In this document: positions 1-7,675 of the stretch, piece by piece
Layout of the letters: every line of letters starts with the position of its first letter
How positions within the stretch are numbered: the first letter of the stretch is position 1
NCBI GenBank assembly: GCA_937952895.1
Contig: CALFYC010000110.1
Location: forward strand, 1-49,355
Direction: 5' to 3'
DNA from: an uncultured Neisseriaceae bacterium
GTDB taxonomy: Bacteria; Pseudomonadota; Gammaproteobacteria; Burkholderiales; UBA11063
DNA: 49,355 bases
Program-made: the position numbers and the translations under genes
The notes under the pieces: model-generated
Told to the model about the DNA's origin: nothing
Database searches by the model: none
What the model saw: only the letters and a program-made list of their open reading frames with translations

Positions 1-1
1 T

Positions 2-436
2 TTATCTATGCCTCTAGTTACTGATATTCATCTACGCGGTTATTCTAATATTAGTTTAATTACTATTGATGAAATCCAAAAAATTGTTGATGTTGGTTTT
101 GAAAAGCGTAAGCTTGCAGCAGATAAAGCAAAAGTAATTATTAATGAAAAATTAATTGAATATGAAAATTGGCTAGAAAAACGTGGAGTAACTCATATTA
201 TTAAAGCTTTACGTCAAAATGCGGATAAATCTCGTTTAGAGGTATTAATGTCTGCACAAAGACAATTAGATAATGGAGAAAATATCCAACAAGTATTATC
301 TGATTTTTCGATAAAGCTAATGAATAAATTAATTCATAATCCAACGGTTAATTTAAGTTTAAGCTTAGGTAAAGAGCGCGAAGAATTAGCTAATTTAATA
401 AGTTATTTATATGATTTAGAGGTTAAGGTTAATTAA
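2..436 (+). CDS. hemA: Glutamyl-tRNA reductase, C-terminal part (5' end outside window)
   Basis: This is the C-terminal third of HemA, which reduces glutamyl-tRNA to glutamate-1-semialdehyde in the first committed step of C5-pathway haem synthesis. The frame is open from base 2, so the internal ATG at 8 is not the true start. The first visible residues match the end of the NADPH-binding domain, including a segment like the family's 'iTiDdiq'. A long charged helical region follows, as expected for the dimerisation domain. The stop overlaps the prfA start by one base (TAATG), and hemA-prfA is a common proteobacterial pair. The catalytic cysteine lies upstream and cannot be checked. The assignment rests on the C-terminal pattern plus context. 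Confidence 0.85.
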   Translation, partial: LSMPLVTDIHLRGYSNISLITIDEIQKIVDVGFEKRKLAADKAKVIINEKLIEYENWLEKRGVTHIIKALRQNADKSRLEVLMSAQRQLDNGENIQQVLSDFSIKLMNKLIHNPTVNLSLSLGKEREELANLISYLYDLEVKVN

Positions 437-1524
437 TGAAATTAAGTATAATAGAGAAATTAGATAAATTATCTAAAAGACTCATAGAGCTTTCAAACAT
501 GTTATCAGAACCAGATATTACTAATAATCTTGAACAGTATACAAAACTAAACCGTGAATATGCTGAATTATTACCAGTAGTTGAAAAATATCGTGATTAT
601 GTTAAAACTAGCAATGATTTTGAGACGGCTCGTGAGTTATTGGCCGATCCTGAATTTAAAGAGTTTGCGCAAAATGAGTTTGATGCGGCAAAAATTAAGT
701 TGGAGAGTTTAGAACTTGAATTGCAAAAATTATTATTACCAAAAGATCCAAATGATGATAAAAATATTTATTTGGAAATTCGGGCTGGAACTGGTGGGGA
801 TGAGTCCGCATTATTTTCAGCTGATTTATTCCGGATGTATTCAAGATTTGCCGAAAGAAGTAGTTGGCAGGTTGAAGTAATCTCGGAGTCTAGCTCCGAT
901 CTTGGTGGTTATAAAGAAATTATTGCAAAAATTATTGGTTATGGGGCATTTTCTAAATTAAAATTTGAATCCGGTGCTCATAGAGTGCAAAGAATACCTG
1001 TTACTGAGTCTCAAGGTCGTATTCATACTTCAGCATGTACTGTTGCGGTTATGCCTGAAGCTGATGAAGTTGCAGAAATAAATATTAATCCAGCTGATTT
1101 AAAGGTTGATACATACAGAGCATCTGGTGCGGGTGGACAACATATTAATAAGACCGATTCAGCAATTCGAATTACTCATTTGCCAACTGGTATTGTAGTT
1201 GAGTGTCAAGATGATCGATCACAGCATAAAAATCGTGCGCGCGCTATGTCTTTACTTGCAACTAAAATTAAGGATGCACAGTTGCGTGAAATACATGCGA
1301 AAGAAGCGGCAACCAGAAAAAGTTTAGTTGGTAGTGGTGATCGATCAGAAAGAATTAGGACTTATAATTTTCCTCAAGGTCGGATAACTGATCATCGTAT
1401 TAATCTTACTTTATATAAATTAGAGGCAGTAATGGATGGTGATTTATTTGAATTAACTGATGCTTTGATTGCTGAACATCAAGCTGAATTATTAGCCAAT
1501 ATAGGTAGTGAAAATAATGGATAA
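436..1524 (+). CDS. prfA: Peptide chain release factor 1
   Basis: RF1 recognises UAA and UAG in the ribosomal A site and triggers hydrolysis of the finished peptide. The GGQ catalytic motif is at residues 233-235 (in GAGGQHINKTDSAIR). The codon-recognition tripeptide P-V-T is at 188-190 (in RVQRIPVTESQGRIHTS); this corresponds to the PxT motif of RF1 and not the SPF motif of RF2. The N-terminal 100 residues are helical and charged, as in domain 1. At 362 residues it has the usual full length. It starts inside the hemA stop and overlaps the next gene by 8 bases, so it is probably translationally coupled. Confidence 0.97.
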   Translation: MKLSIIEKLDKLSKRLIELSNMLSEPDITNNLEQYTKLNREYAELLPVVEKYRDYVKTSNDFETARELLADPEFKEFAQNEFDAAKIKLESLELELQKLLLPKDPNDDKNIYLEIRAGTGGDESALFSADLFRMYSRFAERSSWQVEVISESSSDLGGYKEIIAKIIGYGAFSKLKFESGAHRVQRIPVTESQGRIHTSACTVAVMPEADEVAEININPADLKVDTYRASGAGGQHINKTDSAIRITHLPTGIVVECQDDRSQHKNRARAMSLLATKIKDAQLREIHAKEAATRKSLVGSGDRSERIRTYNFPQGRITDHRINLTLYKLEAVMDGDLFELTDALIAEHQAELLANIGSENNG

Positions 1525-2185
1525 TAACATTCTTAAAAACTCTTCAAAGACAATCGTGGCGTATTTTGATTTTGATGGAACAATTACTTCATTTGATACA
1601 TTTATTATATTTTTAATCTATGTGACTGGTTGGCCTAAGTTTTTAATCAAATTACCAAGGTTGCTAAAGGTTGCATTTTTATATTTATTTAAATTTGTTA
1701 ATAATGAAGTAGCTAAAGAGCAAGTATTAACAATAATGATAAAAGGTTATCCGGAAGATTTTATTGAAAAGAAAGCTTTTAAATTTGCGCTTAAAAAAAT
1801 TGGTAAATATATTAAACCTGATGTTTACACTAGATTGCAGTATCATTATGAGCATGGGCATAAGATATTAGTCGTTAGTGCTAATTTGGCTATTTATTTA
1901 AGATACTGGGCATCACAGCATAAAATTGACGGAGTAATTGGAACCGAAATTGAATTTAAAGATGGTGTTTGCACTGGAAAACTAGCAACTAAAAATTGCT
2001 ATGCTAAACAAAAAGTTGCGCGGATTTTGCATTATTTAGAAGATAATGATTTAACTTTTGATTATAGCTATGGTTATGGAAATTCACAAGGGGATCGTGA
2101 TTTATTAAATTATGTTGATGAAGGCTACTGGGTTACACGTCATGAAATTCTAGTATGGAAAAGTCATGCAGCATCTATTAAATAA
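1517..2185 (+). CDS. HAD-superfamily phosphatase, subfamily IB (phosphoserine-phosphatase-like)
   Basis: A cytoplasmic HAD hydrolase of 222 residues. Motif I is YFDFDGT near residues 16-22, with the nucleophile probably D18. A VVSANLA segment serves as motif II. A GYGNSQGDRDLL segment near the end carries the Mg-binding acidic residues of motif IV. The family includes SerB-like enzymes and the HAD-IB proteins with a hydrophobic N-terminal cap (here residues about 27-50). The substrate cannot be told from sequence. A GTG at 1508 would add three residues, but the ATG at 1517 is preferred. The gene overlaps prfA by 8 bases and rsmG by 20 bases, so it sits inside the same operon. Confidence 0.8.
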   Translation: MDNNILKNSSKTIVAYFDFDGTITSFDTFIIFLIYVTGWPKFLIKLPRLLKVAFLYLFKFVNNEVAKEQVLTIMIKGYPEDFIEKKAFKFALKKIGKYIKPDVYTRLQYHYEHGHKILVVSANLAIYLRYWASQHKIDGVIGTEIEFKDGVCTGKLATKNCYAKQKVARILHYLEDNDLTFDYSYGYGNSQGDRDLLNYVDEGYWVTRHEILVWKSHAASIK

Positions 2186-2783
2186 GTTAACAGAAGATAT
2201 TTCTAAACTTGGTTTAATTCCGGATGAAGATAAGACTAGGCAATTATTAAGCTATATTGAATTATTAATTAAATGGAACAAGACTTACAGTTTAACTGCA
2301 ATTAATAATATCAATGATATATTAAAGTATCATATTTTAGATGGTTTAGCAGTAGTTCCTTATTTAGAGCAATTTATAAATATTATCGATATTGGCAGTG
2401 GTATGGGAGTGCCTGGAATAATTTTAGCTATTTGGCAACCAAAATTGAAAGTATCTGTTTTAGATAGTAATAGTAAAAAGACAGCATTTTTGCAACAGGT
2501 TAAAATTGAATTAAATCTGGCTAATTTAAGTGTTATAAATTCTAGGGTTGAAGAATATGATCCAGTAGATAAATTTGATATTGCAATTTCTCGAGCATTT
2601 AGTAGTAGCCAAATATTTATTAATTTGGTCACGAGGCTGATTAAACCTGGTGGTTTTTTAATGCTTATGAAGGGACAAAATATTAATGATGAGCTAAAGT
2701 TTTTGACAAATAGGTATGTTATAATCGACCTTGATATTCCAAAAATTTCAGAAAAGCGGTTTTTATTAAAGATAGAGGCATGA
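2166..2783 (+). CDS. rsmG: 16S rRNA (guanine527-N7)-methyltransferase
   Basis: RsmG (GidB) methylates N7 of G527 in 16S rRNA using S-adenosylmethionine. The SAM-binding loop DIGSGMGVPG starts at residue 75, and the family segment ISRAFSS follows in the second half. The length of 205 residues is normal. It starts within the preceding HAD gene, and its stop overlaps the parA start (ATGA at 2780-2783). The rsmG-parA-parB order is the classical near-origin arrangement in many bacteria. A reverse-strand open frame over the same bases has no family features and is a shadow. Confidence 0.95.
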   Translation: MQHLLNKLTEDISKLGLIPDEDKTRQLLSYIELLIKWNKTYSLTAINNINDILKYHILDGLAVVPYLEQFINIIDIGSGMGVPGIILAIWQPKLKVSVLDSNSKKTAFLQQVKIELNLANLSVINSRVEEYDPVDKFDIAISRAFSSSQIFINLVTRLIKPGGFLMLMKGQNINDELKFLTNRYVIIDLDIPKISEKRFLLKIEA

Positions 2784-3556
2784 ATAATATAATTGCGGTA
2801 GTAAATCAAAAAGGCGGTGTTGGTAAAACAACTAGTGTTATCAATATTGCAAGCGGTTTAGTTAAAAAGAATAAGAAAGTTTTGGTAATAGATATTGATC
2901 CGCAGGCAAATGCAACAACTGGTTCTGGAGTTGAAAAGAATCAATTAATTCATTCAGTTTATGATGTGATATTGGGCAATATCAGTATTTCTGAAGGTGT
3001 TTTACAATCTAAAAGTGGCGGTTTTGATATATTGCCAGCTAATCGAAATCTAGCTGGGGCGGAAATAGAATTAGTTGATTTATCAGAACGGGAAATCCGG
3101 TTGAAAAAAGCTTTAGCTAAAATTTCAAATCAGTATGATTTTATATTAATTGATTGTCCTCCATCGTTAAGTTTATTGACTTTAAACGGCTTGTCTGCCA
3201 GTAATTATCTTTTAGTTCCAATTCAATGTGAATATTATGCTTTGGAAGGTTTAACCGATTTATTAAATACTATTAATCGTTTAAAAACTAGTGGGTTAAA
3301 TTCAAAGATTGAGCTATTAGGTATTGTCAGGACTATGTTCGATCAAAGAAATAATTTGGCAAATCAAGTATCAATGCAGTTAGAACAACATTTTGGCAAT
3401 AAGGTGTTTAAAACTCATATCCCAAGAAATGTGCGTCTTGCTGAAGCACCAAGTTTTGGAATGCCGGCAATTAATTTAGATCTTGAAGCATCAGGATCTC
3501 AAGCTTATATGGCTTTAGTGAAAGAATTAATTAAAAAAATGAGTGTGACCCGATAA
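2780..3556 (+). CDS. parA: Chromosome-partitioning ATPase ParA (Soj)
   Basis: A deviant-Walker ATPase of 258 residues that acts with ParB and parS in origin segregation. The deviant Walker A loop KGGVGKTT is at residues 11-18 and includes the signature first lysine. A DPQANAT segment and the Walker B stretch LIDCPPSL follow. There is no N-terminal helix-turn-helix extension, as expected for chromosomal (small) ParA. The EYYALEGL stretch is typical of the Soj branch. It is coupled to rsmG by a 4-base overlap and lies 51 bases upstream of the chosen parB start. Confidence 0.95.
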   Translation: MNNIIAVVNQKGGVGKTTSVINIASGLVKKNKKVLVIDIDPQANATTGSGVEKNQLIHSVYDVILGNISISEGVLQSKSGGFDILPANRNLAGAEIELVDLSEREIRLKKALAKISNQYDFILIDCPPSLSLLTLNGLSASNYLLVPIQCEYYALEGLTDLLNTINRLKTSGLNSKIELLGIVRTMFDQRNNLANQVSMQLEQHFGNKVFKTHIPRNVRLAEAPSFGMPAINLDLEASGSQAYMALVKELIKKMSVTR

Positions 3557-3607
3557 GAGTTTTTGGGTAATTTAAATATGAATTTTTATCTACGGTGGTT
3601 AGAAGAA

Positions 3608-4483
3608 ATGACAAAATTAAGAGGTTTAGGTAAGGGTTTAGATGCATTATTAAATGCAGCAAGTGTTTCAACTGAAGATATTGTGGCTGAGAAAGAATTA
3701 TCCGATGGGTTGGAGCAAATTGCACTATCTAAAATAAAATCAGGTAAATATCAGCCACGTCAAATATTTGATGAAACTGAATTAGCTGAATTAGCTGAAT
3801 CAATTAAGCATAGTGGAGTAATTCAACCTGTAGTTTTGCGTAAAGTTGGAAGTGCTTACGAGTTGATAGCAGGTGAGAGACGTTGGCGAGCAAGTAAAAT
3901 TGCGGGCTTAAAAACTATACCTGCAGTAATTCGTAAGTTATCTGATCAAGAGGCCTTAGCTTTATCTTTAATTGAAAATATTCAAAGAAAAGATTTAAAT
4001 ATTATTGAAGAGGCTCATGGGTATAGAAGATTAATAGATGAATTTAGACTAAAACATGAAGATTTGGCAGGTGTTACGGGTAAATCAAGAAGCCATATTA
4101 CTAATATTTTACGTTTATTAAATCTCACATCAGATGTGCAAGAGATGTTATTACTAGGGCAAATTGATATGGGCCATGCAAGAGCATTATTGCCATTATC
4201 ATCGTATCAGCAAAAAAAATTAGCCCAGCAAATTATTGCTGATGGTTTAACAACTAGCATGGTAGAAAAATTAGTTGCACAAATACAAAATGAAGGATCG
4301 CGTATATCAACACAATCAATTTCCAAGAAATTAGATCCAGATATTGCACGTTTAGAATCAAAATTAGCTGATAAAATTGGGATGATGGTTAATATTCGTC
4401 ATGGAATAAAAGGTGGTGGCAAAATTACGATTAGTTATTCTTCCTTAGATGAATTAGATGATTTCTTAAAAGCATTAAGCTAA
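3608..4483 (+). CDS. parB: Chromosome-partitioning protein ParB (Spo0J)
   Basis: The parS-binding CTPase partner of ParA, 291 residues from the chosen start. The protein begins RGLGKGLDALL, the usual N-terminal ParA-interaction segment. The ParB/sulfiredoxin domain follows with AGERRWRAS at about 88-96, and then SLIENIQRKDLNIIEEA and a helix-turn-helix region around VTGKSRSHITNILRLL. A possible upstream TTG start at 3563 would add 15 residues unlike the family. The ATG at 3608 directly follows an AGAAG ribosome-binding sequence. It is the last gene of the operon, and a strong promoter for the next unit starts within 10 bases of its stop. Confidence 0.95.
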   Translation: MTKLRGLGKGLDALLNAASVSTEDIVAEKELSDGLEQIALSKIKSGKYQPRQIFDETELAELAESIKHSGVIQPVVLRKVGSAYELIAGERRWRASKIAGLKTIPAVIRKLSDQEALALSLIENIQRKDLNIIEEAHGYRRLIDEFRLKHEDLAGVTGKSRSHITNILRLLNLTSDVQEMLLLGQIDMGHARALLPLSSYQQKKLAQQIIADGLTTSMVEKLVAQIQNEGSRISTQSISKKLDPDIARLESKLADKIGMMVNIRHGIKGGGKITISYSSLDELDDFLKALS

Positions 4484-4492
4484 ATAAATTAT

Positions 4493-4522
4493 TTGACATG
4501 AGAAATTTGAACGTGCTATAAT
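4493..4522 (+). promoter_or_regulatory. Strong sigma-70-type promoter upstream of the arginine module
   Basis: The -35 hexamer TTGACA (4493-4498) is a perfect match. An 18-base spacer leads to a perfect -10 TATAAT (4517-4522), with an extended-minus-10 TGC just before it. Transcription would start near 4529, about 480 bases before argF, leaving a long leader that holds a small ORF with a good ribosome-binding site. Confidence 0.8.
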
Positions 4523-4596
4523 TTATTCTAAGTTGTAGTTATATTATGTATTTTAAATATAACAAATATAAACCCCAATATTTTTGGAGTGTCAAA

Positions 4597-4731
4597 ATGA
4601 AAGTGTACAGTTTAATAAAAAGCTGCATTAATAAAACACCACCCCTAGGTTCAGGTTGGCAAAATTTATCTTTTGTAAAATTTTCTCTAATATCTATTCA
4701 AGCTACTCATAATCAATCACGACGATCATAA
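4597..4731 (+). CDS. Possible 44-residue leader peptide ending in Arg-Arg-Ser
   Basis: A small ORF about 70 bases downstream of the predicted transcription start. A GGAG ribosome-binding site at 4586-4589 has ideal spacing to the ATG. The product matches no family I know. It ends ...NQSRRS, with two consecutive CGA codons just before the stop. A second minimal ORF at 4743-4766 encodes MRSTRHV, again rich in arginine codons, and overlaps a small hairpin. The downstream genes make arginine, so I infer a possible attenuation leader. It could equally be a small functional protein or chance. The longer in-frame start at 4546 lacks a ribosome-binding site. Confidence 0.35.
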   Translation: MKVYSLIKSCINKTPPLGSGWQNLSFVKFSLISIQATHNQSRRS

Positions 4732-5011
4732 GATCATCTCGTATGCGATCTACACGTCATGTGTAAATTTGCACTACATTTAAATTTCAAAATTTGTTAC
4801 GTTTTTTAAACTTTAAGTTATTTTAATTAACTTTTAAATTGGTTCATACTTGGTATTAAATTATTCTGTTTATACTTGGTGCAATTTTATATTTCTATAT
4901 TAAAAATATCTAAGCAGCAATCTATATCAGTTAATTAAGGGTTACTTTTTATACAAAATGAACTACTGACATAATTAAAATTTCCTAAAGTATTTATACC
5001 TAGGATACATT
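4732..5011 (+). other. Leader/intergenic region before argF
   Basis: No gene of normal size is present between the small leader ORF and argF. Features seen are a 7-codon ORF (4743-4766), a 5-bp hairpin TACAC/GTGTA (4751-4765) overlapping its end, and two copies of ATACTTGGT (4846-4854 and 4872-4880). An AGGA ribosome-binding sequence lies just before the argF ATG. No convincing GC-rich terminator was found. Confidence 0.5.
4846..4880. repeat. Two direct copies of ATACTTGGT, 26 bases apart
   Basis: ATACTTGGT occurs at 4846-4854 and again at 4872-4880, with both copies followed three bases later by an A/T run. The start-to-start distance of 26 bases is about two and a half helical turns. Direct repeats just upstream of a biosynthetic gene suggest an operator. 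They do not resemble the E. coli ARG box, so the binding protein is unknown. Confidence 0.35.
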
Positions 5012-6010
5012 ATGAATATTAATCTATATAATAAAAGTTTTTTAACCTTACTTGATTTTTCAGCAGAAGAGATTTATTATTTACTCGATTTATCTCATAA
5101 ACTAAAAGCTAGGAGAAAATTGGGAATTCAGGGAAATTCCTTACAAGGTAAGCATATAGCCCTACTATTTGAAAAAACTTCAACCAGAACCAGATGTGCT
5201 TTTGAAATTGGAGTAATTGAAGAAGGTGGATACACAAGCTTTATTGATATTTCTAACACTCAATTTGGGAAAAAAGAATCAGTTGCCGACTCTGCCAAAG
5301 TCTTGGCCAGCTTCTATCAGGCAATCCAATTTAGGGGATATTCACAAAAAACCGTTCAAGAATTGGCATATTATTCGCAAATTCCAGTCTATAATGGGTT
5401 AACTGATGAAGACCATCCTACTCAGATCCTAGCTGATTTAATGACAATTCAAGAAAATTTAGATAAGCCGTTATCTGAGGTAAAAATTGCTTATATTGGT
5501 GATACAAGAAACAATATGTGTAATGCTTGGATGTATGGCGCAGCTAAGTTAGGTATGCATTTTGTTGCTTACGGTCCAGAGGAGTTGGCACCTAATCCAG
5601 AAAGTTTAAGTAAAGCCAAATCTTGTGGAGCACTATCTGGTGCAATTATTGAAATTAGCTCTAATGCAGACAGTTTATTAGGTGCTGATGTTATCTATAC
5701 CGATGTATGGGTATCAATGGGTGAAGAAGGCCAGGTGTCAAATCGGGCTCAGTTACTTAAAGATTATCAAGTCACTATGGAAATGCTTAAATCTACACAA
5801 AATCCTAATGTGCTATTTATGCATTGCTTACCTGCATTTCATGACAATGATACAAAATTTGTAAAAGATGCACATAATACTTTTGGTGTTGATATCCGTG
5901 AAGTAAGTGATGAAGTTTTCCATAGTCACCATTCAGTGGTATTTAATGAGGCAGAAAACAGGCTGCATACAATAAAAGCAATTCTGGTTGCGACACTTAG
6001 TAAACAATAA
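5012..6010 (+). CDS. argF: Ornithine carbamoyltransferase
   Basis: Transfers the carbamoyl group from carbamoyl phosphate to ornithine, giving citrulline. The carbamoyl-phosphate-binding STRTR motif is at residues 57-61, HPTQ at 135-138 and the catalytic HCLP at 271-274. At 332 residues it matches the ArgF/ArgI/ArcB group. An anabolic role is inferred from the neighbours: argH, argG, carA and carB follow and no arcA or arcC is present. An AGGA ribosome-binding sequence precedes the ATG. The gene is followed after 19 bases by an argJ remnant. Confidence 0.95.
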   Translation: MNINLYNKSFLTLLDFSAEEIYYLLDLSHKLKARRKLGIQGNSLQGKHIALLFEKTSTRTRCAFEIGVIEEGGYTSFIDISNTQFGKKESVADSAKVLASFYQAIQFRGYSQKTVQELAYYSQIPVYNGLTDEDHPTQILADLMTIQENLDKPLSEVKIAYIGDTRNNMCNAWMYGAAKLGMHFVAYGPEELAPNPESLSKAKSCGALSGAIIEISSNADSLLGADVIYTDVWVSMGEEGQVSNRAQLLKDYQVTMEMLKSTQNPNVLFMHCLPAFHDNDTKFVKDAHNTFGVDIREVSDEVFHSHHSVVFNEAENRLHTIKAILVATLSKQ

Positions 6011-6029
6011 TTTTAAAAAGAGAACTACT

Positions 6030-6290
6030 ATGCAAAATTTATTTACTTTTATAAAAGGTGGCGTTTGTGCACCACTGGGATTTAAAGCTGTTGGGTTAAA
6101 AAAATCTGTTTAACGTGACTTATGCAAAATCCATGCTGTTGCTGCTGGAGTTTTTACCAAAAATAAAGTCAACTGCTGCTTTGTAAGATTGCTAGAAAAT
6201 ATACAGAATATGAGAATTAAATCGGATGTCGGCACTAATTTTTGTAATCTAAGCTTATATTTATTGCCTGAGCATTATAGGTGCAATTGA
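6030..6290 (+). pseudogene. argJ: argJ remnant (ornithine acetyltransferase), N-terminal fragment with stop and deletions
   Basis: An ATG with an AGAGAA ribosome-binding sequence opens a frame reading KGGVCAPLGFKAVGLKKS, close to the family's start (GGVtAPkGFkAaGv...). An in-frame TAA at 6111-6113 stops it. The same frame then continues RDLCKIHAVAAGVFTKNKVN, matching the family's 'aAGVFTtNkvkAAP' segment but with residues missing around it. After about 6180 similarity fades, and the rest of the usual ~400-residue protein, including the autocatalytic T-M-L region, is absent. ArgJ moves acetyl from N-acetylornithine to glutamate. It sat in the operon between argF and argH, so its loss breaks local ornithine supply unless argE or another route exists elsewhere. 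Confidence 0.8.
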
Positions 6291-6358
6291 TAATTTAATA
6301 AAATGTTCTTCAGGAATTGCTTAACAAAGTATACATAACATTTATAGGAAAATAGATT

Positions 6359-7675
6359 ATGACAAAATTATGGAACAAAGGTTATGAATTAAATCAAACC
6401 ATAGAAAAATTTATGACTACTGATGACCCAATACTAGATTTAAGAATTGCAAAATATGACTGTATTGGAAGCATTGCTCATGCAAAAATGCTTACGTCCA
6501 TTAATATAATCACACAAGAAGAATGTAAGCAGTTAGTGCAAAAGCTGGGTGAAATTATGCTTATGCAGGAACAGGGGCAGTTTGTAATTGATAATACTTT
6601 GGAAGACATACATACCGCAATTGAAAATTATTTAGTAAAAGAATTAGGTGATATAGGTAAAAAAATTCACACAGCACGTTCCAGAAATGATCAGATTCTA
6701 ACTGCAATTCGGTTATATAGCAAAGATGAACTAAGAAATGTCTTGTCTAGACTAATTGAAGTGCTGGATGTCTTATATAAATTTGCTAAAAAATATCAGA
6801 ACATACCATATGCAGGCAGGACACATTTTCAAAAAGCTATGCCATCATCAATAGGTTTATGGATGGGGGCATTTATTGAATCATTGTTAGATGATGCTAC
6901 ATTATTAATCGACAGTTACAAACTGATTGATCAATCACCATTAGGATCTGCAGCAAGCTATGGTGTTGCTATAGCAATTGATCGGCAGTTAAGTGCAAGT
7001 TTACTTGGTTTTGCACGAGTGCAAAATAATGTGCTTTATGCTAATAATAGCAGAGGCAAATTTGAAAGCATCATGCTTCATGCGCTTAGTCAAATTATGC
7101 TTGATTTATCAAAACTCGCTACGGATATAATTATATTTAGCGCTCCTGAATTTGGCTATTTGGATCTGCCTTTAGAGTTTTGTCCAGGTAGCAGCCTCAT
7201 GCCTAACAAAAAAAATCCTGATTTATTTGAATTAATCCGAGCTAAAAGCGCAACAGTTATGGCTAATTTATGGCAAACATTAGAAATCTCTCGTGCTCTG
7301 CCATCTGGTTATAATCGTGATTTTCAAGAGACTAAACGTCCGCTATTTGATAGCTTTGATATTGTAAAACAGTCTCTTGAAGTTTTGGCTATAACAATGG
7401 ACAAAGTGACGGCAAATAATGATAAATGTATGGCTTCATTTTCACCTGAAGTTTTTGCAACTGATTATACATTAGAGCTTACTTCAAATGGTATGCCTTT
7501 TCGTGATGCATATTATAAAGTGGGACAAAATTTACAAGAGCTAAAAACATCTGACCCAGTCACGAATATTAAATCAAAAACACATATAGGTGCTACTGGA
7601 AATTTGGGGCTTGATTTGATTAAGGGCAGAATCGAACACGTTAAACAAATTAATTTAAACATGGGAGCAAATTAG
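6359..7675 (+). CDS. argH: Argininosuccinate lyase
   Basis: Cleaves argininosuccinate to arginine and fumarate in the last step of arginine synthesis. The fumarase/aspartase-superfamily signature GSSLMPNKKNP lies at about 277-287, including the flexible-loop serine. TARSRNDQ near 108 and AGRTHFQKAMP near 156 supply the other active-site segments. At 438 residues it is slightly shorter than typical (~460). The N-terminus (KLWNKGYELN..IEKF) resembles the variant I associate with Bacteroidetes rather than with E. coli. argG starts on the very next base after its stop. Confidence 0.95.
   Translation: MTKLWNKGYELNQTIEKFMTTDDPILDLRIAKYDCIGSIAHAKMLTSINIITQEECKQLVQKLGEIMLMQEQGQFVIDNTLEDIHTAIENYLVKELGDIGKKIHTARSRNDQILTAIRLYSKDELRNVLSRLIEVLDVLYKFAKKYQNIPYAGRTHFQKAMPSSIGLWMGAFIESLLDDATLLIDSYKLIDQSPLGSAASYGVAIAIDRQLSASLLGFARVQNNVLYANNSRGKFESIMLHALSQIMLDLSKLATDIIIFSAPEFGYLDLPLEFCPGSSLMPNKKNPDLFELIRAKSATVMANLWQTLEISRALPSGYNRDFQETKRPLFDSFDIVKQSLEVLAITMDKVTANNDKCMASFSPEVFATDYTLELTSNGMPFRDAYYKVGQNLQELKTSDPVTNIKSKTHIGATGNLGLDLIKGRIEHVKQINLNMGAN

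Noticed and set aside
2360..2809. Reverse-strand open frame of about 149 codons over rsmG
   Set aside because: It has no family features and lies wholly over the clear rsmG and parA coding frames; a shadow in AT-rich DNA.
3662..3677. parS-like sequence TGTTTCAACTGAAGAT inside parB
   Set aside because: It matches only 11 of 16 consensus bases. Unrelated positions (near 16957 and 28488) match 12 of 16 by chance, so it is not convincing.
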